The notes under the pieces: model-generated
The model's input: only the letters and a program-made list of their open reading frames with translations
Told to the model about the DNA's origin: nothing
Database searches by the model: none
Shown here: piece by piece, positions 1 through 6,767 of the stretch
Layout of the letters: the number at the start of each line of letters is the position of its first letter
Numbering within the stretch: position 1 is the first letter of the stretch
Made by a program: the position numbers and the translations under genes
DNA from: Micrococcales bacterium
GTDB lineage: Bacteria; Actinomycetota; Actinomycetes; Actinomycetales; Cellulomonadaceae
Assembly (NCBI GenBank): GCA_009783975.1
Contig: WRCL01000086.1
Span: 1 to 7,075 of the forward strand
Length of the DNA: 7,075 nt
Reading direction: 5' to 3'

Positions 1-1
1 C

Positions 2-916
2 CCCGGCGGCGAGCTGCCGGTGCTGCCCGGCGGCGCCGACGGTGCCCGGCTCGCCGCGCTCGCCCAGGGGTTGTGCTGGCCCGACCCGCGCCACCGTCTG
101 GGCCTGCCGCAGGCTGTCGACCAGCTTGCTGGCCGCGGCCCGGTGTGGCGTGCCCCAGTGTCTGCACCGGTGCCCGGGCCGGCGCCCGCGTACGTGCCTG
201 GGACGACGCCGGTGGCTGTCCGGCCCGCACCTGCGGCGCCACCGGCCCCCAGGCGCTGGTCACGTGTGTTCGTCGCGCTCGGCGCGCTGGCTGTCGTCGT
301 GCTCGCCGTCGTCGGTGTGGTCTGGCAGGGCAGCCGCGACGGTCCTTCTGGCGCTGGGACCGGACCGGCGTCGGACCCGGCGACCCGGCCCGCACCCAAC
401 CCGACGTACACCTTCGAACCTGACGCTGCGGCGTACCCGCCGTTCGAGGGGCTGAACGCGGCGGTCACCGCGTTCCCGTTGCTGTCCGACGACCTGCCCC
501 AGTGCCGACGGGTCGCCCCCGCGCAGTACGTGCCTGCCGGTGCACGCGAGGTGTTCGCGTGCGTGTGGGACGACCTGGACGCCACGGTGTACCTCAGCCG
601 GTGGGCCACAGGGTTCGCCGGGGCAGAGGCCTGGCGTGACACAGTCGGGCCGGACGCGCTGGAACGGTCGTGGGGGACCGCCTCGACCGGGCCTGACCAT
701 GAGCGCGGTCCCCGGTTCGCCTGGGGCGAGAACCCGTCGCACCGTGTGATTTGCTACCGGGACCTGCCGTACTGCATGGAGATCGTCTCTGCCGTCCAGG
801 ACATCACCGACGAGGTGTACGACCGCATCGGCGGGCTCGACACCGACGACGCTGCTGGTTTTGTCGCGAGGTGGCCGGACGTCGACCCAGACTTCGCGTT
901 GCCAGAGCCGTCGTGA
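2..916 (+). CDS. C-terminal part of a membrane-anchored Ser/Thr protein kinase-like protein (5' end outside window)
   Basis: The frame is open to the left edge, so the start lies outside the window. The first ~40 visible residues (ARLAALAQGLCWPDPRHRLG and the helix after it) resemble the end of a Hanks-type kinase C-lobe, where a D-P-x-x-R motif precedes the last helix. The catalytic core is not visible, so the kinase call is an inference. A Pro/Ala-rich linker follows, then Arg-Arg and one membrane segment at about residues 82-102 counted from base 20 (VFVALGALAVVVLAVVGVVW). The remaining ~195 residues should be extracytoplasmic. They begin with a Gly/Pro/Thr-rich stalk and continue into a domain with four cysteines (162, 181, 245, 252) that could form two disulfides. 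There are no PASTA repeats. I do not recognise the outer domain. The gene ends at TGA 914-916, converging on modC with only 9 bases between them. Confidence 0.7.
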   Translation, partial: PGGELPVLPGGADGARLAALAQGLCWPDPRHRLGLPQAVDQLAGRGPVWRAPVSAPVPGPAPAYVPGTTPVAVRPAPAAPPAPRRWSRVFVALGALAVVVLAVVGVVWQGSRDGPSGAGTGPASDPATRPAPNPTYTFEPDAAAYPPFEGLNAAVTAFPLLSDDLPQCRRVAPAQYVPAGAREVFACVWDDLDATVYLSRWATGFAGAEAWRDTVGPDALERSWGTASTGPDHERGPRFAWGENPSHRVICYRDLPYCMEIVSAVQDITDEVYDRIGGLDTDDAAGFVARWPDVDPDFALPEPS

Positions 917-925
917 CCGGGATGC

Positions 926-1966
926 TCAACGTGGGTCCGCGTCGTACACCGCGACCTCGTCTGGGTCGACCGTCAGCACGACGCTGGCGCCAAGGTCGAG
1001 CCCGACCACCGACGCAGGGCGGACCTCGGCGACTACTGTGACCGTCCCGACAAGGGTCCGCACACGGACCCGGTCGCCAAGCGGTTCCAGGTCGGTGACC
1101 GTGGCGCTGACCGTGTTTGGGCACGCCGGGGCAGGTGCGTCGAGGTGCACGTTCACGGCACCTGGTGAGAAGACGGCGGCGGCGGTGCTCCCGGCGGGCA
1201 ACAGCTCGGCTGCGTGACCGGCGAGGACGATCGACGGGTTCGTCACGGTGCCGTCGTCCCACTCGCCAGCAACAAGGTTGAGCCCTGCGATCCGGGCGGC
1301 GAACTGGCTGCGTGGGCGGGTGAGAACGTCAGTCGTCGGACCGTCCTCGACGACGTGCCCGCCATCGAGCACGACGACCCGGTCCGCGAGCAGCAACGCG
1401 TCGAGCGCGTCATGGGTGACGATGACGACGGTGCGTGCGGCGAGCACTGTGCGCAGCATCTGGCGCAGGGCGGGGGCGACACCGACGTCGAGCGCCGCCA
1501 TCGGCTCGTCGAGCAGCAGCACCTGGGGTTCGGCTGCCAGGGCCCGGGCCACGGCGACCCGCTGGGCCTGGCCTCCGGAGAGCTGGTGGGGTCTGTGCCC
1601 AGCCAGGTCGCCCACGCCGACATCGTCGAGCAGCTGGTGGGCCTGGTCGCGGGCGGCCTTGCGTGAGGCACCGCGTGCTGTGGGACCAAAAGCGACGTTC
1701 TCCCAGGCGGTCATGTGTGGGAACAGCAACGGGTCTTGGGCGAGCAACGCGGTCTGGCGCCTGTGGGGCGGCACGCACGCGAGGTCCCGTCCGCCGAGCG
1801 TGACCGTCCCTGACGTTGCCGCGACCAGCCCGGCGACCACACCGAGCACTGTGGACTTGCCCGCACCGTTGGGCCCGAGCAGTGCCAGCGTCTGCCCGTC
1901 GTCGACGGTGAACTGGGCCTGGACACCGCGCCCGGCGACGGCCGCGTCGAACACGAGCCGGCTCAT
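926..1966 (-). CDS. modC: Molybdate ABC transporter ATP-binding protein ModC
   Basis: This 346-residue protein is the ATPase that drives molybdate import at the inner face of the membrane, working as a dimer with the ModB permease. All nucleotide-binding motifs are intact: Walker [10 protein letters not shown] (31-39), Q-loop Gln77, signature LSGGQ (129-133), Walker B VLLLDEP (149-155) and the switch His185 in VTHD. Residues from about 281 to 341 look like a single TOBE domain ([20 protein letters not shown]), the oxyanion-binding module typical of ModC. The length is close to that of E. coli ModC (352). The ATG at 1966-1964 overlaps the modB stop as ATGA, which implies translational coupling. 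It is the last gene of the mod operon. The stop at 928-926 faces a convergent gene 9 bases away, and I see no clear terminator hairpin with a T tract, so transcripts may overlap. A related sulfate or tungstate ATPase is possible, but the neighbouring ModA favours molybdate. Confidence 0.93.
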   Translation of the reverse strand: MSRLVFDAAVAGRGVQAQFTVDDGQTLALLGPNGAGKSTVLGVVAGLVAATSGTVTLGGRDLACVPPHRRQTALLAQDPLLFPHMTAWENVAFGPTARGASRKAARDQAHQLLDDVGVGDLAGHRPHQLSGGQAQRVAVARALAAEPQVLLLDEPMAALDVGVAPALRQMLRTVLAARTVVIVTHDALDALLLADRVVVLDGGHVVEDGPTTDVLTRPRSQFAARIAGLNLVAGEWDDGTVTNPSIVLAGHAAELLPAGSTAAAVFSPGAVNVHLDAPAPACPNTVSATVTDLEPLGDRVRVRTLVGTVTVVAEVRPASVVGLDLGASVVLTVDPDEVAVYDADPR

Positions 1967-2763
1967 ATGACGCTCCTTCTCTGCCCCGCCACACCGATGA
2001 CCGCCACGGCGACGACGACGAGGACGAGCGACAACGCCACCGCAGCGTCAGGGTCGGTGACCCGTTCGAGGTAGATCTGGATCGGCAAGGTCGCGGTCGT
2101 GCCCTGCATGGACCCGGCGAAGGTGATCGTCGCCCCGAACTCGCCCAACGACCGCGCGAAGGCGAGCACCGCGCCGCTGACAAGGCCGGGCCGCACCAGC
2201 GGGAGCGTCACACGCCGAAACACCATCGCCGGGCTGGCACCCAAGGTCGCTGCGACCGTCTCGTACCGTTGCCCGGCGGTCCGCAACGCTCCTTCGAGGG
2301 AGATGACCAAGAACGGCAGCGCGACGAACGTCTGGGCCAGCACGACGGCGACGGTCGAGAACGCCACCTGGATGCCGAGCATGTCCAAGGTGCCCCCGAG
2401 CAGGCCTTTGCGCCCGAAGGTGTACAGCAGGGCCAGGCCGCTGACCACCGGCGGGATGACCAACGGCAGCAGCACCAGCGAACGCATGACCGCCTGCCCA
2501 GGGAAGTGGGTGCGTGCGAGCACGACCGCCATCGGCACCCCGAGGACGATGCACAACGTCGTGCTCGTCGTCGCTGTGCGCAGGCTGAGCAGCAACGCGT
2601 CGCGAGCCGTCTCAGACGTCACCAGGACGACAAAGTCCCCCCACCTGACCCGGGTGACCATCGCGACCAGGGGCAGCAGGACGAAGGCCGCGCCGAGGCC
2701 CGCGGGGACGAACAGCCACCGCGGGAGCCCGACGCGAGCCTCGAACATGCTGTGCGACGACAT
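1963..2763 (-). CDS. modB: Molybdate ABC transporter permease ModB
   Basis: This 266-residue integral membrane protein forms the transport channel as a homodimer. Hydrophobic segments lie near residues 17-37, 58-82, 94-115, 133-155, 192-212 and 243-260. That makes about six, slightly more than the minimal ModB core but within range for the family. The EAA coupling loop that docks on ModC is clear at about 157-188 ([20 protein letters not shown] onward, ending RRVTLP). The stretch [14 protein letters not shown] (204-217) is highly characteristic of ModB/CysT-type permeases. The ATG at 2763-2761 follows the modA stop after a 4-base gap. Only a weak AGG lies just upstream, so translation probably depends on coupling to modA. 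A second in-frame ATG at codon 6 is an alternative start. The 3' end overlaps modC by four bases. Confidence 0.93.
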   Translation of the reverse strand: MSSHSMFEARVGLPRWLFVPAGLGAAFVLLPLVAMVTRVRWGDFVVLVTSETARDALLLSLRTATTSTTLCIVLGVPMAVVLARTHFPGQAVMRSLVLLPLVIPPVVSGLALLYTFGRKGLLGGTLDMLGIQVAFSTVAVVLAQTFVALPFLVISLEGALRTAGQRYETVAATLGASPAMVFRRVTLPLVRPGLVSGAVLAFARSLGEFGATITFAGSMQGTTATLPIQIYLERVTDPDAAVALSLVLVVVAVAVIGVAGQRRSVI

Positions 2764-2767
2764 GTGC

Positions 2768-3553
2768 CTATGGTTTCGCGAACCCAGCTTCTGCGAGCAC
2801 CTGCTGGCCAGCGTCAGCCAGGACGAATTCGATGAACCGCTGGGCGAGCTCGGTGTTCTTCGAGCCGCTCACCTGCGCGATGGGGTAGGTGTTCACAGCG
2901 CTGGACGACTCGGGGAACGTCACGGCCTCGACCGAGCTCCCGGCACGTCTGGCGTCGGTGACGTAGACGACCCCAGCATCGGCCTCACCCAAGGACACCT
3001 TGCCCAGGACGTCGGTGACCGACTGCTCCTGGCTCACCGGGGCCAGAGCCACCCCAGCGGTCTGGGCCGCTGTCTGGGTCGCGGCTCCGCAGGGCACTTC
3101 TGGGGCGCAGATGACGAGCGTGAGACCGGGTGTGGCCAGGTCCGCAAAGGTCGTCACACCGGCGGGGTTCCCAGGCGGGGTGACGATCACCAGCGTGTTC
3201 GACGCGAAGGCCGTCGGGGTGATGGCCATGTCGCCAAGCTTGTCCATGTTCTTGGTGTCGGCCGAGGCGAAGACGTCAGCCGGGGCGCCAGCAAGGATCT
3301 GCGCTGCGAGGTCTGAGGACCCCGCGAAGCTGAGCTTGACGCTCACCCCCTCGTTCTGCGCCTCGAACTGCGCGGCGACCTGCGTGAAAACCTCCGTGAG
3401 CGACGCGGCGGCGAACACTGTGAGGGTCTGGTTCTTGGTCTCGGCGTTGTTGTCGTCCGAGGTGCACCCGGAGACCGCCATGACTGTGGCGCACAGTGCC
3501 GCCACGACCACACCCCCGGCTCTGCGGGCTGTTGTGTTCATCGGCACACTCAT
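2768..3553 (-). CDS. modA: Molybdate-binding lipoprotein ModA
   Basis: This is the extracytoplasmic solute-binding protein that captures molybdate (or tungstate) and delivers it to ModB. The N-terminus has basic residues, a hydrophobic stretch and a lipobox VSGC with Cys30, so it should be a membrane-anchored lipoprotein, as expected in a Gram-positive. Family motifs are FAAASL (47-52; Ser51 is an expected oxyanion ligand), FAGSSD (76-81; Ser79/80), [11 protein letters not shown] (89-99), VPCGAAT (153-159) and GVVYVTDA (194-201; Tyr197 matches the ligand Tyr of E. coli ModA). Cys149 and Cys155 could pair. The ATG at 3553-3551 overlaps the upstream regulator's stop as ATGA. The strong GGAAGGA ribosome site lies too close to that ATG but ideally (6 bases) before an in-frame GTG at 3547-3545, so the true start may be the GTG. 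The mature protein is the same either way. Confidence 0.93.
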   Translation of the reverse strand: MSVPMNTTARRAGGVVVAALCATVMAVSGCTSDDNNAETKNQTLTVFAAASLTEVFTQVAAQFEAQNEGVSVKLSFAGSSDLAAQILAGAPADVFASADTKNMDKLGDMAITPTAFASNTLVIVTPPGNPAGVTTFADLATPGLTLVICAPEVPCGAATQTAAQTAGVALAPVSQEQSVTDVLGKVSLGEADAGVVYVTDARRAGSSVEAVTFPESSSAVNTYPIAQVSGSKNTELAQRFIEFVLADAGQQVLAEAGFAKP

Positions 3554-4623
3554 TCCTTCCGGTCGGCTCGAGAGCCTGGCTCTCGAGGTTGTGGGACCTC
3601 ACCGGTTGTCTCCGGTGGGGGAGCCGCAGGTGTGAGCTCGTCACCGCACCGGGTGCGGTCGTACCCCGCCAGCAGCCGCGCCTGGTGTGCCAGGCCCTCC
3701 GAGCGCAACGACTCCAGGAACGCTCCGGCGGCCGGCAGCCCCACCCATTGCTCAGCCAGCCACAGCTCGACGTCATGTTCTTCCAACGGTGTGAAACCAA
3801 GGTTGAACGCGACAGCGGCGGCCTCCATGGCGACGCCCGCCTCGCCGGTGCCGTACGCGACCCGGCGGGCGACGTCGATATGGCCCGTCCCCACAGGTCC
3901 TGGCAGGGGTGCGTTGGCGCCACCTGCACGCAACGCCCGGACCAGTGCCTGCTGGGCGCCGGCCCCCGCCTCACGTTGGACGACGGCCGCGCCGGTCGTC
4001 ACCAGCTCGTCCAGCGACGCTGAGACATCCGCCGAGGCCAGCCCGACCTGCCAGCGTGCCACGTGCCACCGGCGCACCGGAGCTGGCGGGGCTGGCAGGT
4101 CCCCAGCCCGCGAGTGCACGACCACTCCGTGGACCCGCCCATCGGCGAGCAGCTCGACAGACCGCCCGGTCGACGCGTGGACTGTGAGCACCCGGTGCCC
4201 AGTCTGCCCGGCGAGCCCGGCGACGGTCCCCATGATCGGGTCGCACCCAGCGATGACCAGCCCGGCGTGCGTCCCACCTGGGAACCAGTCGACCCCGGTC
4301 TCGTCCCACACCCCGTCGACGACCCCCCACGACTCGGCGGCGCACGACGCGGGGACGCTGACAGTGCGGTCGCCGACCCGCCCGACGAGCACCGGGGTGC
4401 CGCCGAGCACGTCGTCGCCGAGGACGACCGGCTCAGCCTGGCTGAACAGTGCTTCGACTGGCAGGTCAAGGGCCCTGGCCAGGTGCAACGCTGCGGTGAC
4501 GTTCGGCACGTGCCTGCCTGCTTCGACCGCGCTCACCAGCTGGCGCGTCACCCCAGCCCGGTGTGCGAGCTCAGTCTGCGACCACCCCCGGGCCATCCGT
4601 TCTGCCCGAATCCTATCGTCCAC
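3550..4623 (-). CDS. XRE helix-turn-helix protein fused to a PBP-like molybdate-sensing domain; probable mod operon regulator
   Basis: This 357-residue protein is the first gene of the operon. Residues 1-60 form an XRE-type DNA-binding domain (WSQTELAHRAGVTRQLVSAV, then EAGRHVPNVTAALHLARALD). Residues ~65-330 resemble the COG1910/PBP-like domain related to ModA but without a signal peptide, so it is cytoplasmic. Its marks are AGCDP (125-129), REAGAGAQ (217-224), VARRVAYGTGEAGVAMEAAA (251-270) and the family-typical GFTPLEEHDVELWL (276-289). The last ~27 residues are a polar Pro/Glu-rich tail. By family knowledge such fusions occur next to mod genes. I infer that it binds molybdate, or a related cofactor signal, and controls this operon in place of ModE; activator or repressor is unknown. 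The start is GTG 4623-4621, with no good ribosome site but a -10-like hexamer 6 bases upstream, suggesting a leaderless mRNA. It overlaps modA by ATGA, so sensor and transporter are translationally linked. Confidence 0.87.
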   Translation of the reverse strand: MDDRIRAERMARGWSQTELAHRAGVTRQLVSAVEAGRHVPNVTAALHLARALDLPVEALFSQAEPVVLGDDVLGGTPVLVGRVGDRTVSVPASCAAESWGVVDGVWDETGVDWFPGGTHAGLVIAGCDPIMGTVAGLAGQTGHRVLTVHASTGRSVELLADGRVHGVVVHSRAGDLPAPPAPVRRWHVARWQVGLASADVSASLDELVTTGAAVVQREAGAGAQQALVRALRAGGANAPLPGPVGTGHIDVARRVAYGTGEAGVAMEAAAVAFNLGFTPLEEHDVELWLAEQWVGLPAAGAFLESLRSEGLAHQARLLAGYDRTRCGDELTPAAPPPETTGEVPQPREPGSRADRKE

Positions 4624-4629
4624 GCCCGG

Positions 4630-4635
4630 ATACTA
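4630..4635 (-). promoter_or_regulatory. Putative -10 element of the mod operon; transcript probably leaderless
   Basis: Read on the minus strand this is TAGTAT, matching the actinobacterial TAnnnT -10 pattern. It ends 6 bases before the GTG start of the regulator, so transcription would begin at or next to the start codon. That agrees with the absence of a Shine-Dalgarno sequence. No good -35 is visible at the expected spacing (CAAGCG-like only). The call rests on position and pattern, not on data. Confidence 0.4.
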
Positions 4636-4655
4636 GCAGCACTCACATCGGTCGC

Positions 4656-4685
4656 TTGCATAGGGCAGGTGCTGTGCCGTAAATG
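4656..4685 (+). promoter_or_regulatory. Putative promoter of the furA-like gene
   Basis: TTGCAT (4656-4661) and TAAATG (4680-4685), separated by 18 bases, resemble -35 and -10 boxes. They would give a 5' leader of roughly 28 bases before the ATG at 4721. Much of the region between 4650 and 4662 would also be the -35 zone of the divergent mod promoter, so one bound regulator could affect both directions. The arms CAGCAC (4637-4642) and GTGCTG (4669-4674) form a 6-base inverted repeat spanning this region. It is weak as an operator. Confidence 0.35.
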
Positions 4686-4720
4686 TTGCCGACCCAGCTC
4701 CCTCACGCCAGGCTCGGTCC

Positions 4721-5512
4721 ATGGAGGTCACGACAACCACGGTGGACGACTTGCTCCGGGGGGCCGGGCTGCGCACCACTGCCCCTCGCACAGCTGTTCT
4801 CGCAGCGGTACGTGCCCACGCCCACGCCGGGACCGACGAGATCGTCGACGCAGCACGTGCGACGCACCCAGCCCTGTCACGTGAGGCGGTGCGCGAGTCG
4901 CTGCGGGTGCTGGTCAGGGCACAGCTGGTGCGACGGCTGCACGTGGGACCAAAAGTCCGGTTCGAGGCCAAGACCGACGACCACCAGCACATGGTGTGCA
5001 CGGTGTGCGCCCGGATCGCCGACGTCGACGCCGGTCTGCCCCCATGTCTGCCGTCCGGCGACACCCAGGGGTTCGTCATCACCGCCGCGGAGGTGGTGTA
5101 CGAAGGGTTGTGCCCCCAGTGCGCCGGGCAACCGCAGAACCTGCACTGTGCTGGCGCCCACGTCGTCAGCGAGGACGGGGCCGCGGTGCCGCAGCACGTC
5201 CCGACCGTCGTCCACCCGCGCGAACCTCCCACAGTGTCCGGGCCCACCGCCACGGTCGCAGCACAGGCGCAACCCCAGCCAGCGGCGGGCAACGGTCCGT
5301 ACGGTGGCCAGTGGTTCCGTCCTCCGGCGTCCACCACGACGCTGGAGGCGCTGCGCGCGGCTCTGGAGCAGCTGCCCGACGGTTCGTCGACACCAGCACA
5401 GACGGCTCCGGCACCCACCGTTGCTGGTGCGCACGTGCTCACGCTGCCCAGACGACGTGCTCTGCCTGCTGCCGCCCCCAAGATCCCCGCATGGGTGCCT
5501 CGCAGCGCCTGA
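4721..5512 (+). CDS. FurA-type Fur family regulator with long proline-rich C-terminal extension
   Basis: Residues 1-140 match the Fur family, and most closely the actinobacterial FurA (katG-associated) branch. They comprise a winged helix (GLRTTAPRTAVLAAVRAHAH, then SREAVRESLRVLVRAQLVRR) followed by a metal-binding dimerisation domain (HQHMVCTVCARIADVD, PPCL, GFVITAAEVVYEGLCPQC). Glu82, His88, His90 and an His33/35 pair fit the regulatory metal site. Cys93/96 and Cys131/134 fit a structural zinc site, although FurA proteins need not load it. Cys109 in PPCL matches a conserved FurA cysteine. The recognition helix has AVRESL where most relatives have AVY-type sequence. FurA proteins repress katG using Fe(II) and respond to peroxide; no katG follows here. 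Residues ~141-263 are an unusual Pro/Ala/Thr-rich extension with one denser patch (QWFRPP at 197-202, then TLEALRAALEQLP). The ATG at 4721 has no strong ribosome site. The gene is divergent from the mod operon. Confidence 0.87.
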   Translation: MEVTTTTVDDLLRGAGLRTTAPRTAVLAAVRAHAHAGTDEIVDAARATHPALSREAVRESLRVLVRAQLVRRLHVGPKVRFEAKTDDHQHMVCTVCARIADVDAGLPPCLPSGDTQGFVITAAEVVYEGLCPQCAGQPQNLHCAGAHVVSEDGAAVPQHVPTVVHPREPPTVSGPTATVAAQAQPQPAAGNGPYGGQWFRPPASTTTLEALRAALEQLPDGSSTPAQTAPAPTVAGAHVLTLPRRRALPAAAPKIPAWVPRSA

Positions 5513-5545
5513 CCAAACTCGCCCCAGAGGTCCGAGCCAGACAGG

Positions 5546-5551
5546 TATCCT
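5546..5551 (+). promoter_or_regulatory. Weak candidate -10 box ahead of the lipoprotein gene
   Basis: TATCCT lies 50 bases upstream of the GTG start at 5602, in the 89-base gap after the furA-like gene. No matching -35 is evident. Between it and the start, CCGGG (5566-5570) and CCCGG (5576-5580) form a 5-base-pair inverted repeat with a 5-base loop and no T tract, so it is not a convincing terminator. The lipoprotein gene could equally be read through from the furA-like gene. Confidence 0.22.
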
Positions 5552-5601
5552 GGCGGTGCCTCGTCCCGGGGCCAGCCCGGTCAGCCAGCATTGGAGTACC
5601 T

Positions 5602-6105
5602 GTGCATCGTCGCGTCCTGCTCGTCGTCCTTGCTCTGGTCTTGTTCGGTGGCTGCACCAGTGCGGCAGATGACGCGCCAACCCCGGAAGCCACCGCGTGC
5701 ATCGTCGGGCTCTGGCAGGTCGACGCCGCCAAGGTGGGCAGCGTCATGGGACTGTCAGAGGCTGAAGGCGAGGGGGCGCTCACGTTCAGCTTTGGTGAGC
5801 AGAGCTTCGACATGCGGTGGGACCTGACCATGCGCGGGACCAACGGCACGTCCCAGCTCGAGTTTTTGCTCGACGTGACCTACTCCGGAACGTGGTCGGG
5901 GTCTGGCAGCGCCTACACGCTCGCCATCACCGACGCCAAAGGCCAGGCCACAGGCACCGAGGACGGTGAAGCCATCGACCCGATCACGTACGACGACGAG
6001 GAGTTCGATGCGCTCCCCCCGATGAGAGCCACATGCCGCGACACCACCCTCTGGGTGTTCTGGAACGGCGAGGCCGGCGACCCGGTGATCCTCACACGCA
6101 CGTAG
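5602..6105 (+). CDS. Small predicted lipoprotein of unknown function
   Basis: This encodes a 167-residue protein. I chose the GTG at 5602 because GGAG (5593-5596) sits 5 bases upstream and because it gives a clean lipoprotein signal: His-Arg-Arg, a hydrophobic stretch (VLLVVLALVLF) and a lipobox-like FGGC with Cys18. A short Asp/Pro/Thr-rich linker leads to a compact domain opening with ACIVGLWQVD (32-41). It is rich in alternating polar/hydrophobic and Gly/Ser/Thr segments (GALTFSFGEQSFDMRWDLTM, then YSGTWSGSGSAYTLAITD), which suggests a small beta-barrel, lipocalin-like fold. Cys33 and Cys145 could form a disulfide closing the domain. I do not recognise the family. It follows the furA-like gene on the same strand after 89 bases and ends 11 bases from the convergent fic frame. 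Its role at the cell surface is unknown. Confidence 0.75.
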   Translation: MHRRVLLVVLALVLFGGCTSAADDAPTPEATACIVGLWQVDAAKVGSVMGLSEAEGEGALTFSFGEQSFDMRWDLTMRGTNGTSQLEFLLDVTYSGTWSGSGSAYTLAITDAKGQATGTEDGEAIDPITYDDEEFDALPPMRATCRDTTLWVFWNGEAGDPVILTRT

Positions 6106-6116
6106 GCCATGCCTCC

Positions 6117-6767
6117 TCATCGTGCCGGTCGTGGTGGCTGGGTGACCGCCTGAGCGCTGGGGTTGTCCGCGAGCGTGGCTGGGTCGACCAACCGAGGTGC
6201 GAGGTACGTGGCCAGGTGCTCTGGCGCTCTGATCGCCGCCAGCCGGTGCGTGCGCAGCGCGTCGACGTCGATCTGGGTCCAGTCGATCTGGTGCCCAGCC
6301 CGCGCTGCGAGCCGGTCGAAATACGCCGCCTGCGTCCGGGTGTTGCCGTCCCGGAACGGGTGGACCTGGGTGAGGTACCCTCATGCGTCGGCGAGCTCGA
6401 CGGCGAACCGGTCCCGCGGTAGCCCCCGCAGGTAGTCGGCCCGGGCGAGCTGGGTGAAGACGTCGTCGAGCCCGGTGCGGAAGAACCCCGACATCGCATA
6501 GACGATGCCGGTCCCACCCGCGCCCACCTCGTCCCCAGCCTGTCGCAGCTGCCCGGCCCACTCCAGCACCGGCGAGAAGAACCGCCTGTGGATGGACTGG
6601 AGGTATGCCACGTCGAGCCGGTCTGGGATCGGCTCTTGCAGCATCAGGTGCCACCGTGTGGTCGCCGCGGTGTTGAGTGCCGCATCAACGTCCTCATGGC
6701 GGGTAAGCCCAAGCTTGTTGCGTAAGACGCCCCCGCTACCCGGGATCGTGTACCGGTCAACCGACAT
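6117..6767 (-). pseudogene. Fic domain AMP-transferase toxin, interrupted by an in-frame TGA at codon 129
   Basis: Read through, the frame gives 216 codons of a typical class I Fic toxin. The N-terminal region is DRYTIPGSGGVLRNKLGLT. LQSIHRRFF and EWAGQLRQAG lead to the flap region, and FAVELADA precedes the active-site loop. The catalytic motif HPFRDGNTR (136-144) carries the His base and the metal/phosphate-binding residues; GNTR replaces the more usual GNGR. The tail includes DWTQIDVDAL and EHLATYLAPRLVD. Fic enzymes transfer AMP from ATP to target hydroxyls, and related FicT toxins modify gyrase and topoisomerase IV. Codon 129 (6383-6381) is TGA, seven codons before the catalytic His. The frame is unchanged on both sides, so a single base change is likely; an aromatic residue is usual here, and TGG to TGA would suffice. 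The truncated product would lack the active site. The start taken is ATG 6767-6765, overlapping the antitoxin gene by 11 bases; an in-frame ATG at 6800 is an alternative. Confidence 0.88.
6381..6383 (-). other. Premature TGA stop within fic
   Basis: On the minus strand this TGA separates FAVELADA from GYLTQVHPFRDGNTR in one continuous frame. Homologous Fic proteins have an aromatic residue at about this point, so the ancestral codon was probably TGG (Trp), changed by one G-to-A transition. The bases around it (6371-6383) form a 5-base inverted repeat with a 3-base centre. An ATG overlaps the TGA, but it opens a different frame and cannot restart Fic. Confidence 0.85.

Noticed and set aside
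2099..3316. 405-codon open frame on the plus strand across modB and modA.
   Set aside because: It is antisense to two well-supported transporter genes and has no recognisable domains; such shadow frames are common at this GC content.
1679..4954. A 13-base repeat GTGGGACCAAAAG near 1682 (inside modC) and near 4945 (inside the furA-like gene).
   Set aside because: Both copies lie within conserved coding sequence and encode unrelated residues; a match of this length is plausible by chance in 7 kb of biased composition.
5566..5580. CCGGG/CCCGG hairpin as a terminator after the furA-like gene.
   Set aside because: The stem is only five base pairs and lacks a T tract; it sits in the presumed leader of the lipoprotein gene.
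4996..5601. N-terminal extension of the lipoprotein frame back to 4996, overlapping the furA-like gene.
   Set aside because: The extension has shadow-like composition, whereas GTG 5602 has a good ribosome site and begins a proper lipoprotein signal.
6340..6383. Selenocysteine reading of the TGA in fic, because AGGTC and a small inverted repeat follow it.
   Set aside because: The flanks of AGGTC are not complementary, so there is no bacterial SECIS hairpin presenting the loop. The position is not catalytic, and no selenocysteine machinery is in the window.
6092..6517. Long open frame on the minus strand overlapping the fic C-terminal half, starting near the interruption.
   Set aside because: It is in a different frame, rich in Arg/Ser/Pro as expected for a GC-rich shadow, while the interrupted frame encodes clear Fic motifs.
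5755..6654. 299-codon minus-strand open frame covering the lipoprotein and fic regions.
   Set aside because: It is out of frame with Fic and antisense to the lipoprotein, with Arg/Pro/Gly-rich shadow composition.
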